Part shown: piece by piece, positions 1-6,441 of the stretch
Layout of the letters: the number at the start of each line of letters is the position of its first letter
Position numbering within the stretch: position 1 is the first letter of the stretch
Assembly (NCBI GenBank): GCA_016719135.1
Contig: JADKAV010000017.1
Span: 1-43,836 of the forward strand
From: Micrococcales bacterium
GTDB taxonomy: Bacteria > Actinomycetota > Actinomycetes > S36-B12 > UBA10799
DNA: 43,836 nt
Reading direction: 5' to 3'
Notes under the pieces: generated by a model
Told to the model about the DNA's origin: nothing
Databases searched by the model: none
The model's input: only the letters and a program-made list of their open reading frames with translations
Translations under genes and position numbers: made by a program

Positions 1-962
1 CTTGACACCCCGGAACCCCGGGTGCGGAACAGTGAGTCCATCTCGTCGAAGAACACGATCACCGGCATGCCCTCGCTGGCCTTCTCCCGGGCCCGCTGGA
101 AGACCAGTCGGATGTGCCGCTCGGTCTCCCCCACATACTTGTTCAGCAGTTCCGGGCCCTTGATGTTGAGGAAGAAGGATCGCCCGGCCTCCAAACCCTC
201 CCGGGCTGAGACCTTCTTCGCCAGGGAGTTGGCGACGGCCTTCGCGATGAGCGTCTTTCCGCAACCGGGCGGACCGTAGAGCAGGATCCCCTTGGGCGCG
301 CGCAACTCGTGTTCGCGGAAGAGATCCGCGTGCATGAAGGGCAACTCGACGGCGTCGCGGATCTGCTCGATCTGCGACCCGAGGCCACCGATGTCCTCGT
401 AGTCGATGTCGGGCACCTCTTCGAGGACCAACTCCTCGACCTCGGCCTTCGGGATCCGTTCGAACGCGAACCCCGAGCGGCTGTCGACCAAAAGGGAATC
501 GCCGGCTCGCAGCCGTTGGGATCGCAACGGATCGGCCAGGTGCACCACCTGCTCCTCGTCGGTGTGCGCGATGACCAGTGCCCGCACGCCGCCCTCGAGG
601 ATCTCTTTGAGCATGACGATGTCACCGCGCTGTTCGAATCCGGCTGCCTCCACGATGTTCAGCGCGTCGTTGAGCAGGACCTCCTGGCCCGGGACCAAGG
701 CGTCGATGTCCACGTCGGGGGTAGCCACCACGCGCATCTTGCGACCGCCGGTGAAAATATTCAAGGAACGATCGGGCAGGGTCTCCAAGTAGACGCCGTA
801 GGCGCTCGGGGGCTCGGCCAGCCTGTCGACTTCGGCCTTGAGCGTGAGGATTTGACTCCGGGCCTCGCGCAGGGTGGCGGTCAAGCGCTCGTTGTTGGCC
901 CGTTGCTTGGCGAGTTCGGCGCGGATCTGCCCCAACTCGTCGCTACGAGGGTCGTCGATCAT
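1..962 (-). CDS. arc: Proteasome-associated AAA ATPase ARC/Mpa (partial, C-terminus outside window)
   Basis: Hexameric AAA+ ring ATPase that unfolds pupylated proteins and feeds them to the 20S proteasome. About 320 residues are visible, read through the left edge. A charged N-terminal coiled coil (about residues 3-45) is followed by the OB-fold region and the AAA module. Walker A reads GPPGCGKT at about residues 230-237 and Walker B reads VIVFFDEMD near residue 300. The family is usually 520-600 aa, so roughly 200 C-terminal residues, including the proteasome-docking tail, are missing. The start is the ATG at 962, about 40 bp after trmI on the same strand, the usual actinobacterial arrangement, which suggests co-transcription. 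Confidence 0.93.
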   Translation of the reverse strand, partial: MIDDPRSDELGQIRAELAKQRANNERLTATLREARSQILTLKAEVDRLAEPPSAYGVYLETLPDRSLNIFTGGRKMRVVATPDVDIDALVPGQEVLLNDALNIVEAAGFEQRGDIVMLKEILEGGVRALVIAHTDEEQVVHLADPLRSQRLRAGDSLLVDSRSGFAFERIPKAEVEELVLEEVPDIDYEDIGGLGSQIEQIRDAVELPFMHADLFREHELRAPKGILLYGPPGCGKTLIAKAVANSLAKKVSAREGLEAGRSFFLNIKGPELLNKYVGETERHIRLVFQRAREKASEGMPVIVFFDEMDSLFRTRGSGVS

Positions 963-1002
963 CGCCAATCCACCTTCCAGAAGTGAGGACGTGTAATCGA
1001 CC

Positions 1003-1953
1003 CTATACGTCTTCTGCAGGATTTCCAGTGCTCGTCGATTCGACCTGCCCAGTGGCGGCGGGTGCGCGCGGGCCGGTGTAGTCCTCACCGTAAGCGCCCT
1101 TCGCAGGACGGCTGCGTTTGGCGGGTGCGGATACCCCCGGGGCCAGCCGCCGGCTATACACGAGGAACGCGGTGTGGCCGACCATGCGGTGATCCGGACG
1201 CACAGCCAGCCCCTCGACATGCCATCCGCGCTGGATCGTCTCGGAGGCCTTGGGTTCGGTCCAGCCGCCGGTTGCTCGCAGGGTTTCGACCGTGCGAGAC
1301 AGCTGTGTCGTGGTCGCGACGTAGGCACACAACACCCCGCCGGGGCGCAGGTAATCGGCCACGACCTCGAGCATGTCCCACGGGTTGAGCAGATCCAACA
1401 CAACCCGGTCGAAGGGCCCCTCGGGCGCGACCTGCTCCAGCGCACCGATGTGCAGCGCCCAGTTCTCAGGCTTTTCGCCGAAGTACTTTGTCACATTGCG
1501 CTGTGCGATTTCGGCGAAGTCAGGACGCCTTTCCACGGAGGTGAGGTGACCGGTTGGTGTGACACCACGCAACAGCCAGCAACTCAGCGCACCAGAACCC
1601 GCGCCGGCCTCCAGCACGCGCATGCCCGGCCCGATATCCGCGAATGCCATGATCAACGCGGCGTCTTTGGGGTAGATGATGGTGGCGCCGCGAGGCATCG
1701 ACATGACGAAGTCGTGCAGCAATGGCCGCAGAGCCAGATACGCCGTGCCCTTGCTCGAGGTGACCACGACGCCTTCCGAGGACCCGATCAGATCGTCGTG
1801 ATCGATCCCGCCCTTTTCAGTGTGGAACCGCTGCCCGGGCATGAGGGTGATCGTGTGCATGCGCCCTCGGGCATCGGTCAGTTGAACCTGATCGCCGGCC
1901 GCGAACAACGCGGACTCGGGCACCGGTGGGGTGGTCGTCACAGTTGCCGACAC
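1003..1953 (-). CDS. trmI: tRNA (adenine(58)-N(1))-methyltransferase TrmI
   Basis: SAM-dependent methyltransferase making m1A58 in the T-loop of tRNAs. With the GTG at 1953 the product is 316 aa. An N-terminal beta-barrel-like segment (LMPGQRFHTEKGGIDHDDL) precedes a Rossmann methyltransferase domain with motif I VLEAGAGSGALS at about residues 113-124 and the NPWD motif typical of this family (LDLLNPWDML). The frame is open up to 2127, but the residues before VSATV look non-coding. GTG 1953 has a weak TACCGG box 6 nt upstream; a second GTG at 1941 is an alternative. The C-terminal 30 residues are basic and low-complexity. It sits upstream of arc. Confidence 0.9.
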   Translation of the reverse strand: MSATVTTTPPVPESALFAAGDQVQLTDARGRMHTITLMPGQRFHTEKGGIDHDDLIGSSEGVVVTSSKGTAYLALRPLLHDFVMSMPRGATIIYPKDAALIMAFADIGPGMRVLEAGAGSGALSCWLLRGVTPTGHLTSVERRPDFAEIAQRNVTKYFGEKPENWALHIGALEQVAPEGPFDRVVLDLLNPWDMLEVVADYLRPGGVLCAYVATTTQLSRTVETLRATGGWTEPKASETIQRGWHVEGLAVRPDHRMVGHTAFLVYSRRLAPGVSAPAKRSRPAKGAYGEDYTGPRAPAATGQVESTSTGNPAEDV

Positions 1954-2144
1954 TAACGGCCGGTATTCGATGCGTATTCGGTGACTGGCCTGCCACGCAC
2001 GCCCTTTGTGGCATTTGTGCCGTGGTGGTAGTGGCGGGCGTGTCTCATCACTGGGTGAGCTCTTGTCGAACCAGCACCTGCCCATGGCTGAGATGGCCAA
2101 GAGTGCGACGGCGGCATAGGCCGGCAATTATGACGACAGCAGGT

Positions 2145-2164
2145 GTAGCACATTTTGCTACGAT
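2145..2164 (+). promoter_or_regulatory. Putative promoter/operator of the VapBC module
   Basis: A perfect 6-bp inverted repeat, GTAGCA (2145-2150) and TGCTAC (2156-2161), overlaps a TACGAT box (2159-2164) that ends 6 nt before ATG 2171. This fits a leaderless transcript whose promoter is covered by the antitoxin or the complex. Autoregulation is inferred from the family. Confidence 0.5.
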
Positions 2165-2170
2165 TTGGAC

Positions 2171-2419
2171 ATGACGAGAACGATCCCGCAACGCGAACTA
2201 CGCAACGACAATGCGAAGGTCATCGACGCAGTGACGGCCGGCGAGACCTTCGTCGTGACACGCAACGGTGAGCCCGTGGCCGAGCTTCGGCCGGTCCGGG
2301 CGGGACGCCGCACGTTCATTTCCCGCGAGGAGGTCGCCGCACTGGCGGCCACGCGGGTACGGATCGACCGGCAGCAGTTTCGAAGCGACCTCGATCGCGT
2401 GATCGACCAGGCACTGTGA
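2171..2419 (+). CDS. Phd/VapB-type antitoxin
   Basis: 82-aa antitoxin of the Phd/YefM-like fold. The N-terminus (TIPQRELRNDNAKVIDAV) and the GETFVVTRNGEPVAELRPV strand pattern are characteristic of prevent-host-death antitoxins paired with VapC. The C-terminal half is charged and would be the toxin-binding segment. A TTG lies in frame at 2165, but ATG 2171 is preferred because a TACGAT box sits 6 nt upstream. The stop is separated from the toxin ATG by one base, so the two genes are translationally coupled. The protein should neutralise the PIN toxin and bind the upstream palindrome. Confidence 0.85.
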   Translation: MTRTIPQRELRNDNAKVIDAVTAGETFVVTRNGEPVAELRPVRAGRRTFISREEVAALAATRVRIDRQQFRSDLDRVIDQAL

Positions 2420-2420
2420 C

Positions 2421-2816
2421 ATGAGCTCCGGACTGCTGGACACCTCCGTCGTCATCGACTGGCACGACCCGCTCGTTCTCGCTGCACTGCCGGACGAAGT
2501 CGCGATATCGGCGATAACAGCAGCTGAGCTGGCCGCCGGACCGCACCTTACGAGTAGTCGAGCCGAAGCTGCGAGAAGGCAGTCGCGGCTGCAGGAGGTC
2601 GAGGCCACGTTGGAACCGTTGGCGTTCGACGGCACAACCGCTCGCAGTTTCGCACTTATCGTGGAAGCCATGGCGGGGAAAGGCCGCAAGCCGCGCAGCC
2701 GTCTGGCGGACCTACTGATTGCCGCCACGGCGCACGCCAACAGCCTCGACCTTTACACACGAAACGGAGAGGACTTCGTCGGCCTTCACGATCTGGTGAA
2801 TGTCGTCGCTATCTGA
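2421..2816 (+). CDS. vapC: VapC-type PIN-domain ribonuclease toxin
   Basis: 131-aa PIN-domain toxin, an Mg2+-dependent RNase that typically cleaves tRNA or rRNA. The acidic active-site set is visible: D7 in LLDTSVVID, E36 in TAAELAAG, D97 in RLADLLIAATA, and D118 in the TRNGEDF motif. Length is normal for VapC, and all catalytic residues are present, so the toxin looks active. It begins 1 nt after the antitoxin stop. Confidence 0.9.
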   Translation: MSSGLLDTSVVIDWHDPLVLAALPDEVAISAITAAELAAGPHLTSSRAEAARRQSRLQEVEATLEPLAFDGTTARSFALIVEAMAGKGRKPRSRLADLLIAATAHANSLDLYTRNGEDFVGLHDLVNVVAI

Positions 2817-2898
2817 AGCCCGCAAGGGTCTGGACAGGATCGATGGCTCCGGGTACGTACTCGCGGTGAGGGCCGGAAGTCGAATTGGATGCTTGGCA

Positions 2899-3105
2899 AT
2901 GGACGAAACCAACAACTCCGTAGACCGCGGCTCCGCCTTCGACGGCGTGAAGATCGGGCGCCCGGCCACCAGGGCACTCATCAACGCTGGCTTCGAATCC
3001 TTGTCGGACTTACCCGTGGACCTCGAGTCCCTCATCGAGATCCATGGTGTGGGGCCGAAGGCCATCAGCCTGTTGCAACATGGACGTGGCGAACTAGGGA
3101 CGTGA
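2899..3105 (+). CDS. Small helix-hairpin-helix protein
   Basis: 68-aa protein with an HhH-like segment: IGRPATRALINAGFESLSDL followed by LIEIHGVGPKAISLL. The GVGPKA turn resembles the GhGp hairpin of HhH DNA-binding modules and the RNA polymerase alpha C-terminal domain. Small actinobacterial proteins of this type occur, but I know of no assigned function. The frame is open from 2800, overlapping vapC; ATG 2899 is chosen because the preceding residues are not family-like. It could be DNA-binding or protein-binding. Confidence 0.6.
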   Translation: MDETNNSVDRGSAFDGVKIGRPATRALINAGFESLSDLPVDLESLIEIHGVGPKAISLLQHGRGELGT

Positions 3106-3257
3106 CACCCGTGCCTGGGCCAACGGCATAGATGCCCGCACCCACCAATTGGTGGCCCAACTGCTACCAGGTCTGGGGCCAGCCGCCATCGGCGCAGGAT
3201 CGGCCTAAAGGTCGGACGGGGCACGCAAGTGCGGACGCCGAAGTCGCTAGCCCACGG

Positions 3258-3263
3258 TAGCCT
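3258..3263 (+). promoter_or_regulatory. -10 box of the M50 protease gene
   Basis: TAGCCT lies 6 nt before ATG 3270, consistent with a leaderless transcript. No convincing -35 element was seen. Confidence 0.45.
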
Positions 3264-3269
3264 CGGTCT

Positions 3270-4346
3270 ATGGGCGAAGGCGGATTGCGGTTCCAGATCG
3301 CCGGAATCCCTGTCAGCCTCCCGTTGGGCGGCGTTCTGGCGGTCTTGCTCATCGCCTATCTGTGGGCGCCGACCTTCGAGCAGCCCGGGAGCTCCGGACT
3401 CTTTCTGGCCGGGATCTTCGCGGTGCTGCTGTACGTGGGCGTGCTGGTGCACGAACTCGCCCATGCCTGGGCGGCACGATCGTTCGGCTATCCGGTCCAG
3501 GGCATCACCCTGTGGCTGCTCGGGGGTTACACCGTGTACGAGCGGCGTGACAGCAAGCCCGGTCCCGAGTTCGTGATCTCGGTCGTGGGACCGCTGTCGA
3601 CGCTGGCCATCGCTGCCGGATGCTGGGTCCTGGCCGGGGTGACCAGTGGATCCGTATCTGTCCTGCTCAGTGCCTTGGCTTTCACGAACCTTCTGCTCGG
3701 CGCGCTCAATCTTCTGCCCGGGGCGCCACTGGACGGTGGCGGAATCGTGAAGTCAGCCGTCTGGCGGGCCACCGGCTCGGAGAACTCCGGCGCACGCGCT
3801 GCGGGATACGCCGGTCTGATCGTCGCCGGTCTGGTGGGTGCGCTGGCGGTGGTGCTGCTGAGCCGCGGGGCAGGCGGTCTGTTGACTGCGGTGCTCGCGG
3901 TGTTCCTCGGCTTCGGGGCGTATCAGTCGTTGCAGTCGGCGAAGCAGGGCCGCGCCCTCGATTGGGTCATCCCGCGCTTGCCGCAGATGATCCGCCCGGT
4001 GCTGGCCGTCAGCGAGGCCGACCGGTTGGATGCGGTGCTCTCGCGGTGGGATCAGGCGTCCCAGGTCGCGGTGGTGACCGTGGATGGCCGGGGGCGGCTT
4101 CTGGCGGCCCTGTCGCTGGCTGCCGCCGACGCCGTGCCTGCCGACCAGCGCGGGGCGGTCGCGGTGGGTCCTTTCACGGTCGCCATTCCGGCCGAGCAGA
4201 GGGTTGTCCTGGACGACCAGCCCTCCCGGATGTTGCAGGCCCTGGCCGACAGCGGCCAGTCCGTGGTCTTCGTCACCGAACCCGACGGGCGCCCGCTGGG
4301 GGTTCTGATGGCCGCGGACGTGAATGCCGCGCTCGACCGTCGCTGA
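3270..4346 (+). CDS. Site-2-protease family (M50) membrane metalloprotease
   Basis: 358-aa multi-pass membrane protein of the SpoIVFB/Rip3-like M50 group that cleaves substrates within the membrane. The zinc motif HELAH is at residues 61-65 inside a hydrophobic helix, and the third ligand region NLLPGAPLDGG spans residues 147-157, with the aspartate at 155. About six hydrophobic segments occupy residues 10-225. The soluble C-terminal part (about 235-355) looks like a degenerate CBS-domain pair, as in Rip3-type proteases. In this actinobacterial gene order an M50 protease is commonly found near the RecB-family nuclease, trmI and arc. The substrate is unknown; anti-sigma factors are the usual targets. 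Confidence 0.88.
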   Translation: MGEGGLRFQIAGIPVSLPLGGVLAVLLIAYLWAPTFEQPGSSGLFLAGIFAVLLYVGVLVHELAHAWAARSFGYPVQGITLWLLGGYTVYERRDSKPGPEFVISVVGPLSTLAIAAGCWVLAGVTSGSVSVLLSALAFTNLLLGALNLLPGAPLDGGGIVKSAVWRATGSENSGARAAGYAGLIVAGLVGALAVVLLSRGAGGLLTAVLAVFLGFGAYQSLQSAKQGRALDWVIPRLPQMIRPVLAVSEADRLDAVLSRWDQASQVAVVTVDGRGRLLAALSLAAADAVPADQRGAVAVGPFTVAIPAEQRVVLDDQPSRMLQALADSGQSVVFVTEPDGRPLGVLMAADVNAALDRR

Positions 4347-4714
4347 GGTTCTTTCGTCGAAGTCTCCGGAGGGTCTGAATCGAAGTGGCGGGTGCCCAAC
4401 AACGTCGCCGTTGCTGTCGCCTTCCAGGGTATGCCGCGTAGTCAGATATCCAGGGCGACGTTGTTGGGGCATTTCGAGGTGGCAAGTGCCCAACAACGTC
4501 GCCCTCAAAATCGCCTTCCAGGGATCGGGGGGTCGCGGCGTATGTCGAATGGTCGGACATCGCCGGGTTTGCCGGGGGTCTCGGATATCCAGGGCGACGT
4601 TGTTGGGGCATTTCGAGGTGGCAAGTGCCCAACAACGTCGCCCTCGAAATCGCCTTCCAGGAATCGGGGCGGGCGCGACACGTCCGTTGTGTACATCAGC
4701 CGGACTTGTCGTAG
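4347..4714. other. Intergenic region M50 protease - RecB nuclease
   Basis: 368 bp with no coding potential that I trust. It is almost entirely occupied by the R3 hairpin repeats (4391-4661). A separate short palindrome, GTAGGT-GAG-ACCTAC (4711-4725), abuts the downstream gene start and may be an operator. Confidence 0.6.
4391..4661. repeat. R3: duplicated long hairpin block
   Basis: Two near-identical units of about 78 bp (4445-4523 and 4584-4661), offset by 139 bp, plus a partial third copy of the right arm at 4391-4428. Each full unit contains a perfect 17-bp inverted repeat. The arms are 4452-4468/4489-4505 and 4591-4607/4628-4644, and both have the same 20-nt loop. The block fills the gap between the M50 protease and the RecB-family nuclease, both on the plus strand. 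It could be a terminator/attenuator or a small mobile palindromic element; there is no U-tract. Confidence 0.85.
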
Positions 4715-5677
4715 GTGAGACCTACTGTGAGAAACGTGAACAGCACCGCAGCATCCACACGTCCCGTCGCAGACCCGGACGCCATCCGTCCGCGGGAGGT
4801 AAGCGGACTGCGCGGGCATCCGGTCGTGGGTGCCCTGTCGCCGAGTAGGGCCTCGGACTTCTTGACCTGTCCGCTGCTCTACCGGTTCCGGGCGATTGAC
4901 CGCCTGCCGGAACGTCCCGGCCGCGCGGCCTTTCGCGGAACTCTCGTGCACGAGGTCCTTGACCGTTTGTACGACCTCCCAGCGCCAACCCGTGATGAAG
5001 AGATGGCAGGGGCCATGGTTCCACAGGCTCTGGCCGACCTGCTCGCAGCCGAACCAGACGCTGCTTTCGCCCTCATCGAAGATGCGCAATGGCCCGACGA
5101 TTCCGCCCCGGAGGTCACCGACGAGGTCCGCGACCTGATGATTCGGGAGGCGCAGGCCCTGCTGAAGACGTACTTCACCATGGAGGATCCGACGTCGATC
5201 GACCCGGTGAGCCGTGAGCAACTCGTCGAGGTGAGCATCGGAGAGGACCTCCTGCTTCGTGGCTACGTGGACCGGATGGATTCCGCCGGTGGCAAGCTGC
5301 GGGTGGTCGATTACAAGACCGGGCGGTCACCCACGGAGCTCTGGGAGCAGTCCGCGATGTTCCAATTGCGCTTCTACGCCCTCGTAGTCCATCGGGCTAC
5401 CGGCGCGGTGCCCGATCGGCTACAGCTGCTCTACCTGGGCAACGGGGAGGTCCTCACCTACCAACCGGACCCCGAGGATCTCGAGCGTTTCGAACGGAAA
5501 CTGGCGGCCCTGTGGAAGGCCATCAAACGGGCCGCGGAGACTCAGGACTGGCGTCCACGGGCGTCCAAGAAGTGCCGGTGGTGTTCGCATCAGGCCCTGT
5601 GTCCAGAATTCGGGGGAACTCCTCCCCCGCTCCCCGACCAGCCGAGTGTGGCAACGTCACTTACGGTTGAGGGGTGA
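4715..5677 (+). CDS. RecB-family (PD-(D/E)XK, Cas4/AddB-like) exonuclease
   Basis: 320-aa nuclease. Motif GYVDRMD (about residues 183-189) and LRVVDYKTG (195-203) provide the D...DxK catalytic core. Four cysteines, C52 plus C287, C290 and C296 (KKCRWC and ALCPEF), match the Fe-S cluster ligand pattern of AddB/Cas4-type nucleases. It likely acts as a single-strand DNA exonuclease in repair. The start is uncertain: GTG codons at 4715, 4727 and 4736 are in frame, and 4736 lies 7 nt after a TACTGT box (4723-4728), which would make it leaderless. The stop overlaps the GTG of the ABC ATPase gene by 4 nt, so the genes are coupled. Confidence 0.85.
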   Translation: MRPTVRNVNSTAASTRPVADPDAIRPREVSGLRGHPVVGALSPSRASDFLTCPLLYRFRAIDRLPERPGRAAFRGTLVHEVLDRLYDLPAPTRDEEMAGAMVPQALADLLAAEPDAAFALIEDAQWPDDSAPEVTDEVRDLMIREAQALLKTYFTMEDPTSIDPVSREQLVEVSIGEDLLLRGYVDRMDSAGGKLRVVDYKTGRSPTELWEQSAMFQLRFYALVVHRATGAVPDRLQLLYLGNGEVLTYQPDPEDLERFERKLAALWKAIKRAAETQDWRPRASKKCRWCSHQALCPEFGGTPPPLPDQPSVATSLTVEG

Positions 5678-6441
5678 CTACGACCGCAACAACCGCCGCC
5701 TCGGCCCGCGGCCTCACCAAGGTGTACGGCGAGGGTGAGGCCCGAGTGGTGGCCCTCAACGACGTCGACATCGATATCGAGCAGGGGCACTTCACCGCCA
5801 TCATGGGTCCTTCGGGGTCGGGTAAATCCACACTGATGCACTGCCTGGCCGGCCTCGACTCGGTCACCGAAGGCACGGTGACCGTGGGCGACGTTGACCT
5901 GACCACGTTGAAAGACAAGGAACTGACCGCCCTTCGGCGCGATCAGATCGGATTCGTGTTCCAGAGCTTCAACCTCATCCCGACGCTCAACGCCGAGGAG
6001 AACATCACTCTTCCGCTGGACATCGCCGGGACAAAACCCGATAAGCAGTGGCTCGACACCGTCATCGACACCGTGGGGCTGCGTTCTCGCCTGGATCACA
6101 AGCCCAGCGAGTTGTCCGGTGGCCAGCAGCAACGTGTGGCGTGTGCCCGCGCGATGGCCAGCCGGCCCGCGATCATTTTCGCCGATGAACCAACGGGCAA
6201 CCTCGACTCCCGCAGCGGCGCGGAGGTGCTCGGATTCCTGCGGCGCAGCGTGGACGACTACGGCCAGACCATCGTGATGGTCACCCACGACCCGAACGCG
6301 GCGTCCTACGCACAACGGGTGGTTTTCCTGGCCGATGGTCGGATCGTGGACGAGATGCGCGACCCCACCGCTGAGCGGGTTCTCGATCGCATGAAGCGCT
6401 TCGACATCGAGGGAAAGCCCGTCGCCGACCCTGAAGCCTGA
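5674..6441 (+). CDS. ABC transporter ATP-binding protein (MacB/LolD type)
   Basis: 255-aa nucleotide-binding subunit. Walker A GPSGSGKST is at residues 45-53, the Q-loop lies within FVFQSFNLIPTL, the signature LSGGQQQR starts at 147, and Walker B IIFADEP is at 167-173. The LDS/H-loop region also looks intact. This subfamily pairs with FtsX/MacB-like permeases and drives mechanotransmission, exporting or extracting lipoproteins, peptides or drugs, rather than canonical transport. The GTG start overlaps the upstream nuclease stop and the stop overlaps the permease ATG, so the three genes form one operon. Confidence 0.93.
   Translation: MTTTATTAASARGLTKVYGEGEARVVALNDVDIDIEQGHFTAIMGPSGSGKSTLMHCLAGLDSVTEGTVTVGDVDLTTLKDKELTALRRDQIGFVFQSFNLIPTLNAEENITLPLDIAGTKPDKQWLDTVIDTVGLRSRLDHKPSELSGGQQQRVACARAMASRPAIIFADEPTGNLDSRSGAEVLGFLRRSVDDYGQTIVMVTHDPNAASYAQRVVFLADGRIVDEMRDPTAERVLDRMKRFDIEGKPVADPEA

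Noticed and set aside
309..986. Long plus-strand open frame opposite arc
   Set aside because: It is the antisense shadow of the ATPase; the minus strand encodes the Walker motifs and the plus frame shows no domain.
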